From: Rutidosis leptorrhynchoides
Lineage: Eukaryota > Streptophyta > Magnoliopsida > Asterales > Asteraceae
DNA: 64,000 bases
Assembly (NCBI RefSeq): GCF_046630445.1
Contig: NC_092338.1
Coordinates: forward strand, 343,237,501 to 343,301,500
Direction: 5' to 3'
Shown here piece by piece: positions 1 through 12,986 of this stretch. Below the pieces are notes generated by a model. That model did no database searches, was not told the origin of the DNA, and worked only from the letters and a program-made list of their open reading frames with translations. The first letter of the stretch is position 1. Each line of letters opens with the position of its first letter. The translations under genes and the position numbers were made by a program.

Positions 1-823
1 TTTTATAAATGTTTGACGAGATAGACACAAGCAAAACATTCCTCGAATGAATTATTATGCAGACAGAAGTTCTGTAGATTATTATTGAATTATGTAGACT
101 TGATAATTTCCACTAATTGTTGTGAATATTTTTCCCCTGATTATTATTGCTTGGTAACCTAAGAATTAGAATCGGGTATGGCCCTAATTCACGCGAATCC
201 TAAAGGTAGCTACCGGGTTTAACACCCCCACCCAGAATGTTCACTAGACGGAAGAGCTAGTGGGCGTGGTGTTTAGTACTTCGAAGTTTATATGATTATT
301 ATACAGACGAGATGTTCTGTTTTGAGAATATTATTATGCGCATTATATGTTAAGGTCGGTTATCAAGCCAAGGTATGAAAGCAATGAAAAGTGAATGTTA
401 TGTATCGAGAGAATGATTTTATACACAGGTTATGTGTATGTTATTTTTGTGCACGAGATATGTGTACGGTTACTAAGATTTATGAAAAATGATTTCGTAC
501 ACGAGAAAGGTGTACTGTATTTAAAAGATATCGCATGTACATTACAAGTGGGTATAGGATTCGGGACCATTTGTACCATGCATCATTTAAATCTTGTGGT
601 CTATCAAAATTACAGAATTTTTATTGTTTTATGATAAACTTATGAACTCACCAACCTTTTGGTTGACACTTTAAAAAATGTTTATTCTCAGGTATGAAAG
701 AAATCTTCCGCTGTGCATTTGCTCATATTACATGGAGTCGTTCATGGCATATAAAGGTCAGAACCTCGTAATGGGACCAACTGTTGAAGACTTCGTCTAG
801 ATGGATTAGGACGGGGCATTTCA
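1..823 (+). repeat. 5' LTR, 3' part only
   Basis: This is the right-hand part of the 5' LTR; the rest lies left of the window. It matches 7863-8674 with scattered substitutions and small indels, such as a few bases around 278. It ends with the element's CA border at 822-823. Short ORFs in it recur in the other LTR and are not genes. Confidence 0.85.
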
Positions 824-825
824 GT

Positions 826-837
826 TGGTATCAGAGC
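826..837 (+). promoter_or_regulatory. Primer-binding site (initiator tRNA-Met type)
   Basis: TGGTATCAGAGC begins two bases after the LTR end. It is the canonical plant sequence complementary to the 3' end of initiator tRNA-Met, used to prime minus-strand DNA synthesis. It fixes the LTR boundary and plus orientation. Confidence 0.9.
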
Positions 838-1209
838 AGTGGTCTTAGCGAACCAGATCTTGCATTAGTGTGTTTAACTGATAGTTGTTTAGATGCATTA
901 GTGAGTCTGGACTTCGACCGTGTCTGCATGTCAAGAGTTTTGCTTATCATTTCGTGTCGAAAATTATTTGCTTATCATCCTTAAAGTCTAGACATGTCTT
1001 ACTGCCTCTATTGCATAGACTGTGTATAGATAAATTCATATCTTAGCGTATCTGTTATTGTTACCTTTGCCTGACTGCTTCCGTAGATTTCTCCATAACT
1101 TATGGGATTTTAGTATTATATATGCATATGTAAATTATGTATTGCAGGGTACTAATCTACATCCTATAATCTATTTCTTATTGAAAAATCCTTTACTCTA
1201 TCGTACGAG

Positions 1210-1718
1210 ATGGAACTCGCAACCAGTTCGAATTCCTGGGATTCTGACAACAATTTCGACATGGATATTCACCTAAGCTCCGAAAGCAGTGAAATGAAAT
1301 GGACCAACCAATCATCCATCTCCAATTCATCTGATGTGTTCGTAATCGATTTAATCAATGAAGACGAGAAGAAGGTGATCCGTTCCACCAACTGAATTCA
1401 CCTTTTGGTGAAGACCCTGAAACACTTACCGGCGAACCTGTCCAAAACATCATATTCACCCTCATTGCCAGGATATCCCACAACGATTATATGATATCCC
1501 AAATTCTGAACCTTATTCATTCGCTTGTTCCGATCGACAATCATCCTGGAGTAATGGAAGAAGTCAACGAGCTTCACGCTCAAGTAATCAATTTAGAAAA
1601 TATGATGCAAAACATACCAGTTTTAGCAACAGCACCGACACCGACAGAACCACCAGCAACAGCAACCGTACCATCAACACCACTCACCATAATATCACAA
1701 TCTATACCCCAAGCATAA
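1210..1718 (+). pseudogene. Broken accessory ORF of the LARD element
   Basis: An ATG at 1210 opens a 61-codon acidic, Ser/Asn-rich reading frame ending at 1395. A second frame, readable from about 1377 through 1491 to a stop at 1718, continues with a segment rich in hydrophobic and acidic residues and a Pro/Thr/Ala-rich tail. The two overlap around 1375-1395, so a single frameshift probably split one protein of roughly 170 residues. It lies between PBS and internal PPT-like site, the same place as the acidic ORF of the elements at 42981 and 62413. No known domain is recognised and function is unknown. It could be a remnant of the same accessory protein, but similarity is only compositional. 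Confidence 0.45.
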
Positions 1719-1952
1719 TCATTGTTCTACGTGTCGTCCTACATCAATTATCTTCGTTCTTCATGACAATTATGTAATCTCTAATGTTTTAGAGATTATG
1801 TATTCTAGCTCAAACCGAAAAGCAAATGAGATTAATATTATATTAACTCATTAAATCCCTGATTACATCTGAAGAAAATATATATGTATATATGTTTTCA
1901 TAAAGATTGTAATTAAAAATTTCTTTTGTACAAATAGTTAATGGTGAAAATA

Positions 1953-1968
1953 TTTTAACGGGTAGGTA
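1953..1968 (+). promoter_or_regulatory. Internal PPT-like sequence
   Basis: The string TTTAACGGGTAGGTA is the same as the sequence just before the 3' LTR at 4544-4558. It is followed by ATACCCG, making a short inverted repeat. An equivalent extra copy occurs at 44219-44240 in the coding element. It could be a central polypurine tract or the scar of recombination at the PPT. Confidence 0.5.
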
Positions 1969-2344
1969 ATACCCGAGGAATATTTAGATTTCACATTAAC
2001 AAGTTACATTGTACATTCTTCGATTCTGATTTCACAGTTATTTACTATCCTACTTACATCTACCGATATACGAATCTGTTCACCACATAATAACCACTTG
2101 CATTCAATTTCATATTTGGATTTTGATTTATCAGAATCCAACAAGTGGCATAATGAAGAACACATTTGACGAAATAAAAATTTGATAGAAACAAACAAAT
2201 TAACTACGAAAAATTTTGTTAAGAATCCACGCTAACTGTTCCAGCTAACTGTTCCTAGCTAACTGATTACATTTTATTTATCGCAGTTTGTTTATCGCAA
2301 TTTTATTTATCGTCATTTAATTTCTGTTATTTATTTTACGCACT

Positions 2345-2660
2345 TTAAATATCGGGACACGTATACATGGTTTTGACATATCATATTGACGCATCTATAT
2401 ATATTATTTGGAATAACCATAGACACTCTATATGCAGTAATGCTGGAGTTAGCTATACATGGTTGAGGTTGATTCTACAATAATATATATAGTTTGAGTT
2501 GTGATCGAGTCTGAGACGTATACGGGTCACGACACGTATTAATTAATTCGAATATAATATATTAAACTAAATATGAATTACTGGACTGTTAACTGTGGAC
2601 TATCGACTGTGGACTAATAACATTGGACAATTAAAAATGAATTAAAATATTGATTATAAC
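2345..2660 (+). repeat. LTR-derived segment embedded in the LARD interior
   Basis: This block, including the stretch around 2410-2535 with a tract about five-base duplicated TATATA runs, closely follows 41525-41800 inside the 5' LTR of the element at 39235. The order of motifs (cgggacacgtatac, the ggttgaggttgattc region, the gtgatc...ctgagac region) is conserved. It is therefore a piece of a related LTR sitting within the internal region of the LARD, evidence of recombination between families. Confidence 0.65.
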
Positions 2661-4539
2661 ATATGAAACTAAATAATTCTTCAAGTCTGCCACTTGATTT
2701 CATCTTAAATCTCATTTGTATCTTGACGATTACAATCTACGTTCAAACCTTTCATGATTCTTGAAAACATCTCAATCGAGAGGATGAACCAACCGCACTT
2801 CATCTACGGAAGAAAAGATTGATGCGTATAGTTATGCACCTGAAAACTCTCGGAAACTGAGTAAACGTTTAACGCGTAGTTGTGCAAATTCCTTTAGCGT
2901 TATTATTACCGAAAATAACTTTGCAATCTCTTTCCAAATTAGCCAATTTTGTCACAGCTCCACCAAGTCAACTTCGACTTTTCATTCAAAACAACCTTAT
3001 TATAACCTTGATATATATGCGTGCTCATTTATTATTACCGGAGAACCTTTTATATTCCACCATACTACCATCAGCGTTTAATCATCTAAAAACACAATTC
3101 TCTTGAAACCACCTCGGATTGATATCGATGATTCAGATATGGCTGCATTAAATGCAGAGGAAACAGTAAAATTGTAGATGGCCAAAATGGCCAAGAGTTT
3201 GATGATAAAGAATGGAGTGTTGGGAACGCTCGATAGAAAATTTGGTACTGAAAAATGGATTGAGCTAACCATGAAGGAGACCAAGGACAAATACAAGGAC
3301 CAAACCCTATATTCAAAGAATCCAGGTAATTCTGTATCCGATGAAATCTTTAGAGAATATCTTGCTCCGAAGTCATGTTAAAATCTTACGAAAAATTTTT
3401 CTTCATCAACCTTCAAACTTAGAAATTCTAAAATATCATCATAAATATCTTCGATATTTCTGAGGATATTTTCATAAATATTCTTGTCCGAAATTATCTA
3501 CCTCTTCGTGTTTTCTGTATTCCATTATATTGGAAACTTCTGTAAAATCTAAGTATAAATTATGAATGAATTGTGGAAAAGTGTTGGGAATTGAAGCATG
3601 GGTTAGTATAATATAATAACGCTTGGCCAACGTGATTATATTACAGTAAGTCATGCTGGAAGTTTCTATTGGAATGTGATGATTCACAGATCATAACGTC
3701 ATCACGTGCCATGTTACACGACTCTTACATTCTACTTAACCTCTGAACATATCAAGGAAATATATCCCTGATAGTTCAATCCACAGTGATTCTGGTCATT
3801 TAACAAATCAAATCATGCTATTACGTTCCTTCCTGCTTAGAACATTATAATCATTCGAAACTGTATATCTATGAATTCTGGACCATTATTCGCTTGACTT
3901 GAAGTCGGGAAGAGAAAAATAAGAGCATGGAGCTCCGAAACATAACAAGAAATATGAAGCCGATTACAAACACAGAAATTACAAACCGTGTATATCAATA
4001 CGTATAGCAAGATAAAGACACGGGAGAATTAGAAATACTATAACCCTAAGGTAATAGTAAAAGTGAGTAGAATCCTTCGGTGGGAGTTAGAAAAGAATAA
4101 AGACAGATACGATAGTCAGAATAAGAACAAGGATCAGAACTAGATTAAGCATTGTTACAATTTTTAGATGTATGGATTAAGAAAGAAAGTATAAGAATGG
4201 TGAGAATAATGGAACGGAAGAGTTAAATGGAAATATCCGACAGAGCAATCGAGGCAGATGATCGCATTTATTTAAAGAGATCTTAATTTCCATAAATCCC
4301 GAAGAATCAGACCTTATAGATTTACAAATTTTCTTTTAAATCCCTTGAATTCCGGAATTCAAATGTGACTCCTTCAAAAGCTAAATCTCTATCTAAATCT
4401 TCACTCGTACGCTTTAAGTAGACGAATCACTTTGTCTATATTAATCAATAATGATAAAACTCTGTCTATCGACTCATATTCGTAATAAAAACATTTTTAT
4501 TGTTAGCCATGACTATCTCACTCAAATTTCGGGACGAAA
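2661..4539 (+). other. Non-coding LARD interior
   Basis: No supported gene. Short ORFs near 2882 and 3178 (about 70 codons) show no recognised motif and are not backed by codon structure. The sequence is AT-rich, low in repeats, and ends at the PPT-like site. I see no decayed gag or pol. Confidence 0.6.
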
Positions 4540-4559
4540 TTTCTTTAACGGGTAGGTAC
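4540..4559 (+). promoter_or_regulatory. PPT-like sequence before the 3' LTR
   Basis: A purine-rich AACGGGTAGGTA motif directly precedes the TG that opens the 3' LTR. The same sequence precedes the 3' LTR at 48970, which supports its role as the plus-strand primer site. Confidence 0.7.
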
Positions 4560-7044
4560 TGTGACGACCTGGAAATTTTCGACCAAATTTAAACTTAATA
4601 TTTGTATGATTTCGATAGGATAAGCAAAGTCTGTAATATTGGGTTACAAAATTTTGAAACTATTTCATGATGACATTTGACCTTTGACCATTCCCGTCGA
4701 TTCACGGACAATTGTTTGTAAATAAATATGTATATATATTATAATTATAATTTAAATATTATCAGTTCTTATAATGATTATGTATTGTATTATAATTATT
4801 GTTATTATTCAGAATTATAAATATAATGATTTTTGTTATCATTGTTAATATCACTAGTATATTATAATAAGTAGTAAAATTCTGATTAAGATTATTATTA
4901 TTTATAATTACCATTATGATTTAAAATCATTATTATCATAAATATTCTTAGAAAATAATACAAATTATTATAGGTGTCATTAACAATATTATTATTATTC
5001 TTATTAATTATTATTAATAAACTTATTAAAATTATCATTTTTATGATTATGAGTATCATTATTACTTATTATTATTAATAATATGTTTATTAGAATTATT
5101 GATTTTTTCATTATTAATAAATTATTTATTATTATTAGTTCCAATATTATTATTAAAATTTGTATAATTAATATTATTATATTTTCTTTACATATTTAGA
5201 TACAGATATGGATATAGTCGATATATATAACTATATATATACAAATACAAATATAATTAGATATACACGTATTCAGATAAATATACGGATATAAAATATG
5301 GATATACACTGATTATATATATACAAGTATATATACATATATAAATACATTAAATACATATAATAAATATAGAAAATATGTATTCTGTTGTAAATCGCTT
5401 TCAAGCTGTTTTTGATTTACAATTCCTGTTCCTGATCATTGTAACTAAGTCACCAATCGTACAAGTTTGTAAACCGTCGTAATCCAGTTTTATTTTTTTC
5501 AATGATCGAATTGATCCTGTCTCTTACTGCTCCAAATTCCGATAACAGCCATATCTCCTTTAATTCTGTTACGTACTTTTTATTCTCTCTTCCTTGTCTG
5601 ATTCATAAAAGCTGTCAACCACTCCACCCTTTAAATGAATCGAATTGTAAGGATATTGATAACGTCTTGCAATTATCCATCGTCATTATGAATTAAAAAC
5701 ATTAAAAACCATTACCTTTGATCATCATCTACAATATACCAATATCACCATATTCCACTATCACCTTTTATTTTATTTTCCTTCTTTTCATGCCACCATT
5801 GTTCTCTACTTAAACAAGACCGAACCTTCATCACTTAAATTGATATTACAGTTTATGCCTCGGTTGAATCAAGCTTCGCGATACCTATCAATACCAAAAC
5901 AAACAACAAACTATCATTTAAAATAACTCACCACCTTTCACCATAACGAACCACCACCCAAAAACAAACACACAACCATCTCCAAATGCTTTACTCTTCA
6001 CGTATTCATCGTCGACTGCAGCTTCTGTTGTACCTCTTTCTGTCTCTTTTTCGATGTTCAGCAAATCAGAAACTACTCGTTGGTTTCAAACCTTTGATCA
6101 CCATTTTGAGCAAACCGCCAACTTCTCCTCTTTCTTTTCTTTCTATATTTTTTTTTTGATGTTTCCTTGTTTCTAGTTCACAACAATAATGATCACCACC
6201 ACTACCGTTATTTTTTTTTTACCGGTTCGTTTCTGCTTCAGCTCAACCCATCACCATCACTTAAATACAAAGAAACTACTGCACACTTATTTTTCTTAAT
6301 CCACGAAGATAGCTAATCTTTATTTCTATTTATAATCGAAGAGAGATATCTGCTTTTACTTTCTATCATCTTTATGGCCGACCCCTTTCTACTATTCGAT
6401 TAAAGAATGCTAGAAAATGGCGTGATATAAAAAAAATAAAAATAAAAGTGGGACGTTCTTTTGGCCGACACCCCTTTAACAACTAAATCCACTTGATTAA
6501 TTAAAGAAAAAGCAGGATGATTTGTTGGAGAATGCTTGGCCATCGAATATAGTTTCAGTGGGGATGCTGTATCCTTATTCTATTTCGATTGAGTAGCAAG
6601 CTGTAGGACAGATTCTTTCAAAAGTATGATAATAGATAATAATACGCGTATGCGATTGAGTACCAGCGAATAATTCGATTATTTAATCAGTTATATATAT
6701 TCTTGCTGGCCAAACAAATTACACGCATGTTATTCCATCACTATCACATTATTTAAAACATACTTTTGGATCACACTTTTGGGCCACAATGATTCGGGTC
6801 CTTTCATTTTTACGCGATAATGGATTACATGATGATCACGATGGGCATAAGAATGATGGTGATGATTTAAGTTTGTGTTATGTGAGATGATGAGGTGATC
6901 AGCGATATAATCGAATTATGATGGTGATATAAGTGGTGACTTGGATGATTAGGGTTGAGGAAATAAAAATAATAGAAAAGATGATAACAGAAAATCTCGG
7001 GTTAAATATAAAATGGTTTATGATTTAAATCAGAAATGTAAGCA

Positions 7045-7176
7045 GCAACGTCATGGTTAAGAATGTTATCGGGTTAGCGGGACGTTGCGGGTTCAAACCA
7101 GGACTTGGGCATTTTTAAGGACTACTTCTGTGAGGTAGTTATTTATTTATTTATTTATTTATTTATTATTATTATC

Positions 7177-7274
<98 letters not shown>

Positions 7275-7276
7275 TA
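7045..7276 (+). mobile_element. Candidate tRNA-derived SINE with TTTA/TTA tail
   Basis: A box A-like sequence TGGTTAAGAATG (7054-7065) is followed 36 bp later by the box B sequence GGTTCAAACC (7090-7099), the spacing of an internal RNA polymerase III promoter. The body ends in a TTTA repeat passing into (TTA)n up to about 7276, a plausible SINE tail. No target duplication was identified, and the head is short, so it may be a truncated or old copy. Confidence 0.45.
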
Positions 7277-7539
7277 TCTAAGAAATATTAGATATATATA
7301 AAAATATATTTGATACAAAATATATTAGTATTACATGAAATTATAAAATAAACATATTAACACTAATTATATAAATATTTAAATATAAAAAAAATTATTA
7401 ATTTTTAACATAATACTAATCACATATATATATAAAATTATCTAAATATTAATTATTTTAAAGGAATATACAAACTAAATATGTAAGATATATAATTTAA
7501 GATATAAAATATAAATTTGTTCGACTACAATTATATGTG

Positions 7540-7665
<126 letters not shown>

Positions 7666-8674
7666 GTTCGTGAATCCAAGGTCAACCCTACACTTGTTAA
7701 ATGACGTCATATGTATTTTTACTACAAAATACAGTATAGTGAGTTCATTTGCTCCCTTTTACTCTTTACATTTTTGGAACTGAGAATACATGCGCTATTT
7801 TTACAACTGTTTTATTAAATGCTTTTGAAATATATTTTTGAACTGCGAATACATGAAATGCTTTTATAAATGTTTGACGAGATAGACACAAGCAAAACAT
7901 TCCTCGAATGAATTATTATGCAGACAGAAGTTCTGTGGATTATTATTGAATTATGTGGACTTGATAATTGTACTAATTGTTGTGAATATTTTTCCCCTGA
8001 TTATTATTGATTGGTAACCTAAGAATTAGAATCGGGTATGGCCCTAATTCACGCGAATCCTAAAGGTAGCTACCGGGTTTAACACCCCCACCCAGAATGT
8101 TCACTAGACGGAAGAGCTAGTGGGCGTGGTGTTTAAGTTTATATGATTATTATACAGACGAGATGTTCTGTTTTGGGGATATTATTATGCGCATTATATG
8201 TTAAGGTCGGTTATCAAGCCAAGCTATGAAAGCAATGAAAAGTGAATGTTATGTATCGAGAGAATGATTTTATACACAGGTTATTTGTATGTTATTTTTG
8301 TGCACGAGATATGTGTACGGTTACTAAGATTTATGAAAAATGATTTCGTACACGAGAAAGGTGTACTGTATTTAAAAGATATCGCATGTACATTACAGGT
8401 GGGTATAGGATTCGGGCCCATTTGTACCATGTAGCATTTAAATCATGTGGTCTATCAAAATTACAGAATTTTTATTGTTTTATGATAAACTTATGAACTC
8501 ACCAACCTTTTGGTTGACACTTTAAAGCATGTTTATTCTCAGGTATGAAAGAAATCTTCCGCTGTGCATTTGCTCATATTACATGGAGTCGTTCATGGCA
8601 TATAGAGGTCAGAACCTCGCAATGGGACCAACTGTTGAAGACTTCGTCCAGATGGATTAGGACGGGGCATTTCA

Positions 8675-9222
8675 ACAAAGGTCTTCATCAGAGTTTCAGA
8701 CTTCAGAAGATACTCAGACGGTACGTTGATGTTTGCTTTCAAATATCTAAGATGGAGATTGATCAACAAATGTTATTCAACAGAAGATAATGAGACTGTC
8801 AAGTACATTCTCACAAGAATGAAGAGTCGTCTCAAAGCAAGGGTGAATATAAGAAGATATGAGAGACTTAGAGGATTCAAATCAAAGATTCACTTCAGAG
8901 GAACAAAGTTCCTTTAGATGATTTTGATAGGATTACATTGTAATTTTTACATTTAACACTAAGGGGGAGATTGTTAGGACCCTGAAGTATGTATAGTGTT
9001 AATGTGAAACAAGTTTATTAGATGGTTCCTTAGAAGAAGGCTATATAAGGAACCAAAGTAGTCCTAATTAGATGCCATTGCATTGTAAACTAGTTTAAGA
9101 AGCTGTGGAATATAAATATACCGATTCTCTCTAATACCGAATCTGTTCTTACCTTACCGAGTCTCACTCGATCTTATCACATCTTCGATTCTCACTATGA
9201 TCTGACCTATCAAAAGTCAACA
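8675..9222 (+). mobile_element. Copia-like retrotransposon 3' end (interrupted by the LARD)
   Basis: Beyond the LARD lies sequence ending in the polypurine tract aagggggaga (8961-8970) followed by TGTTAGG, the layout of a Ty1/Copia 3' end. About 300 bp of internal sequence precede it, with short ORFs but no recognisable RNase H. The left part of this element would lie beyond the 5' LTR, outside the window, so the LARD appears to have inserted into it. Confidence 0.6.
8972..9222 (+). repeat. Copia-type short LTR
   Basis: A 251 bp candidate LTR from TGTTAGGACC to gtcaaca, directly after the PPT. It contains a TATA box (TATATAA at 9042-9048) at a promoter-like position. The right border is uncertain; an alternative CA end lies at 9212. 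No second LTR is in the window. Confidence 0.55.
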
Positions 9223-10127
9223 CCCAAATTTAACTCAAAACATTTTCTTATAAACATCTAGAACAACCATACACAAGTAATCTAATGATTAACACCCAAA
9301 AATCAATACCAATTTCCCCAAATTCGTCAATAACCCTAAACCCATTACATCAGGGTTTATATACCCAAACTTACCCCAAAACCCCCAACTTTCAAGGAAA
9401 TGGGATTTATAACACACCACTAACTCAAACACTAACCCAAACTCGAAATCAAACAATAAATTTGGATTAGGCTTTACCTCTTGAGCTAAGGAGAAACCTA
9501 AAAGCTGGGCACACCAAGATGAACTCCAAATTGGTTAGAAATCACCATCTTCTTCTTCAATTGGAGCTTCCTCTCTCTAGATACTCATTTTTTCTATCCA
9601 AAGTAGGTTAAACTTGTGGAACAAATGAAATTCCAGATCTGAAAAATGGGTTAAAACTCGTCCCCATGCATAAATGCACTCAAGTCCGCCATTTTATATA
9701 AATTGCAAAATTTTTAGTTCGTATCTTTCACCTTACAAACTCATTGGTTTGTATAGAATAATTGTGGGTTCTTTTATTTTTTCGAGAAAAAGACTCGTTT
9801 ATATAGTATTTGTATTTTTGCAAAAAAAAATAAAATAATAAAATAAATAAAATAAATAAAACTCATATTTGTAACTATTTTATGACTGACATTCTCGCCT
9901 TTAGTGTGAGTTGTGCATGCGTCTCTTGCTCATCTTGAATTCTTGAGATTCGCTGAAATATGTTTTTTAACTTTAAATGTATCTTTGACACCCTATGTTT
10001 TTTGGGATGTTGTTTATGTTGTCTTTGCCGTATATTTATTTCGGTATTTTTGTGGTTTGTTGTTTTGTGTTTGAATTTTGTTAAGCTCGGAAGTTCTTGT
10101 TTCTTGAGGTTCATCTTTTTGATATCT
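9223..10127. other. Unclassified AT-rich sequence with a decayed LTR trace
   Basis: No gene is supported. Around 9538-9583 the sequence is similar to the reverse complement of the GA-rich leader of the LTR at 12934-13008 (the paired gcttcaattgga and gagagagg motifs), so part may be an old minus-strand gypsy LTR. ORFs at 9875-10217 have no recognisable features. Confidence 0.35.
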
Positions 10128-10380
10128 TTTCTAATTGGTTATAACTGGCAAATGACTTGCAAGAGGTCCCAGGTTCGAATCCTGTATAGGCGAATATTTA
10201 ATGGTGGCCAGGGATGATTTGAAAATAGTCAGGGAGTAATCCTGCTGGCCTGCGTACATCAGAGTATGGTGTCGGATTACTCGCCCTCCCGAGTAGCCCG
10301 AACAGGGAAACCCTTCTACTTTTTACATTTACTAGTAAATGACTCGGACCGGCTTCGTTGGGCCACATTGTTGCACTTGA
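10128..10380 (+). mobile_element. Candidate SINE with RNA polymerase III boxes
   Basis: A perfect box B, GGTTCGAATCC, lies at 10172-10182, with a box A-like TGGCAAATGAC at 10146-10156. Downstream, the conserved-looking body contains the ggattactcgccctcccgag region (about 10274-10293). A tRNA gene is unlikely because no cloverleaf with acceptor stem can be drawn. Ends and target duplication were not resolved. Confidence 0.45.
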
Positions 10381-10783
10381 AATGGTTATCGTTGTATAAA
10401 ATTATACGTTTCCTTTAAAATATATTACCTGTACTCTCTTTAACAAAGGGAAAAAAAATCAAGTTAAACCTACCAAACACGCATAATTTAATTTTCTATG
10501 ATTTAACCAATCAGATCAACATAATATAGTTGATTATGATGTTTGCAAAAGAATAATTGTTAAATAAAAGTCAATAATAATCACTATGTACAGCTGTCAG
10601 AAAAAAAAATCACTATATACAACTCATTAATGTACATTAACAAAATCTAATAAGGTTATCATTATAAGTTATAAAGATCTGAAAAATATGTAATTGTGAA
10701 AATAAAAAAATTGATAAAAATATTTGATTAAAAAAAACATACACATAAATAAGTAGGAAAAAAAAAACAATCACATGCTATGG
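10381..10783. other. AT-rich sequence without recognised features
   Basis: No ORF, repeat or element border is visible in this AT-rich stretch; it contains several A runs. Confidence 0.5.
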
Positions 10784-11163
10784 ACGTGGACCAGTGGCAA
10801 AAATACATGGGGGCAGGGGGGGGGCCAAAATACATGGCGAAAATACAGTGGATTTTTTTTTAGTGTTAAAATTTTAGGTTTTTCGACTTTACTCCCGGTG
10901 GATTTTTTTTTTTTTGCCCCAAAACCAACATATTTTGCCCCAAAACCAACATATTTTGCCTCAAAACCTTTGAATTTTGCCCAAAATTATTTTTGACCCA
11001 AAACCTTCAAAGTTTGCCCAAAAACCTTTAAGTTTTGCCCAGCCCAAAAACCTTCATAATTTGCCCAAAAACCTCAATAATTTGTCCAAAAAAATTGATA
11101 CGGTTTTAAATTTTTTTTTTTACCCTCAGTGAAAAAAATCCTAGTTTCGCCACTGACGTGGAC
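10784..11163. mobile_element. Non-autonomous hAT-type DNA transposon with 8 bp TSD
   Basis: The 364 bp element (10792-11155) begins CAGTGGC and ends GCCACTG, terminal inverted repeats typical of plant hAT elements; the similarity extends to 11 bp with one mismatch. It is flanked by the identical 8 bp sequence ACGTGGAC at 10784-10791 and 11156-11163, the target-site length expected for hAT transposase. The interior has no transposase and consists of degenerate repeats of a ttttgccccaaaacc unit. It is a MITE-like passenger that needs an autonomous hAT source. Confidence 0.85.
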
Positions 11164-12345
11164 ATGAAGGGGAAATTAATGTCAAATCAAGTATCTTAAT
11201 TGTTGTTGTATGTGCTTGTCGTTTTACTCAATCGGGCGACCAAACATTAGTGTTGCTTTAGTACTAAGTAAAAATAAAAATATGTATCGCGAAAAGAAAA
11301 AAGCTGGTATTGGGTATTGAAACTTTCATGCTTTGACATGTAGAAATTTCTTCCTTTAGAAATCTCTTTGTCACCAAGTAATTAAAGTCATGAAAAGTGT
11401 AGAGTACGTTGGTATAAAGACTTTCTTCTTGCAGGAAACTCTTATATCAAGGTTTTCAAGATGTTGATTATTTAATATTTGTTTTTATTATCCCCCTTAA
11501 ATAACTACGGAGTAATATGTAGCATTCCATCATGATATTTATTTGATTTGATGAGCAAGGCATGTCTTTATTTCATCTTGAATCTCTTGTAAGTTCTAGT
11601 TGTAGTATAATTTGCCTTTAACCTAATACTCCGTAGCATTCAAGCAACTAATGATGATTAAACAACAATAATAGAACATTAGGAGACGGTTGTGTATATA
11701 ATCAAGAAGTAGGATAATGTGGAGTTGTGGATGAATGAGATTGATGAGGTTCGATCATTGAAAAAAGGAGTACATTGAGTTGTGTATTTCTTAAATTAAA
11801 TTAATTAAATGCAATGAGTTATGGAGACGGTTAGAGAGCACTCAAGAACATTACGTCAACTTCATAAATATTGTTGCGCATTTTGTTCCAAAAATTATAA
11901 AATTGACTTTTGATTCGTGCATTTTTCTAACAACTAGGAGGCAATGCCCGTGCGTTACACGGCTTGTCTCAAATTTCAGTATTTTGAAATTTGTGTTCCG
12001 AATGGTTAGAGTCATGGCGGCAGTTGGTTGCAAACATATTAACCTTGAAGTGAAAGTTGATGTTGGTCCCATTATGCAAGTGGTTAAGTAGAATTTTGTG
12101 CATATGTTTTGTTTGCCACTATGAACATCTGCACATTCGGATCATATGTGCTAACCATGAAAAACTATATATAAACAATAGTTTACGGTGGTTAAATGAG
12201 TTAACAAATAATGTCAAAATACATTATAAGACTTGCATATTGTAGTACGATTTATAATATTAAAACATATATTACCTTTACAATTTACCCCAAAAATTTT
12301 GAAGGACTCTCTTTATGATTTCACATGTGACAATAAGTAGATACA
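11164..12345. other. Unclassified sequence with a Helitron-like hairpin motif
   Basis: No supported gene. At 11947-11963 CCCGTGcgttaCACGGC forms a short hairpin of a kind often seen at ends of plant Helitrons, but no TC start or CTRR end could be paired with it. Inverted copies of ctacggagta near 11503 and 11625, about 120 bp apart, could be a small decayed MITE. Confidence 0.35.
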
Positions 12346-12954
12346 TGTAAGACCCGTTTATTCGTACGATGTATATATGAAGAACACGTACGACGTACGA
12401 CGAATATATATATATATATATATAACATATAGTGTACAAGGGTTGAACGAAGGGTTGTATAATGGTATAAAGATGATTGTACAATGCGTGTAAGAAGTGT
12501 ACCAAGCATGTGCGTGTTGCTTGTTCGAATGTCGAAGAAAACTGGAAGTTGTTTGAGTCACAAGGTGTGTACGTACCTTTTCGACCCCAAATAAAGTTTG
12601 AGTTGGTGTTTCAAAACCTTACCATTAGAAATGAAATCTTATTACGTTTCCAACGATATTTGATTCATCGAAAACGAAGCTACGGTCAAAAAGTTATGGC
12701 CAAAACAAGTTGCTGAAACCTGATTTTCTCGGTTGCCAGCATCTGTATGCTGGAGCGGCGCTCCACCCTTTGGAGCAGCACCCCGATTGCGTCTGATGCG
12801 TTTTTAAGCATTTTTAAAGGGTTTAAATGAGGGGTATTATGGTCCTTTCACATATGGACGGGATAAATGAGTGGGAGCAGATTCTTGGCTCCATTTTCAT
12901 CTCTACCTTATCTCTTTCACTCTCTCATCAAACCCTAGAGAGAGGAAGTCACTT

Positions 12955-12955
12955 T

Positions 12956-12983
<28 letters not shown>
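12955..12983. repeat. (GA)n microsatellite in the LTR leader
   Basis: A run of GA dinucleotides in a GA-rich segment that is also present, shorter, in the nested LTR (16002-16026). Confidence 0.9.

Positions 12984-12986
<3 letters not shown>

Noticed and set aside
395..634. 79-codon ORF and its twin at 8246
   Set aside because: Both lie in LTR copies, are duplicated because the LTR is duplicated, and differ in length by simple changes.
10146..10182. tRNA gene
   Set aside because: Box A and box B are present but no acceptor, anticodon or D stem can be drawn, so a SINE head is more likely.
11503..11635. Stowaway-type MITE bounded by ctacggagta and tactccgtag
   Set aside because: The inverted match is only about 10 bp and no TA target duplication is clear.
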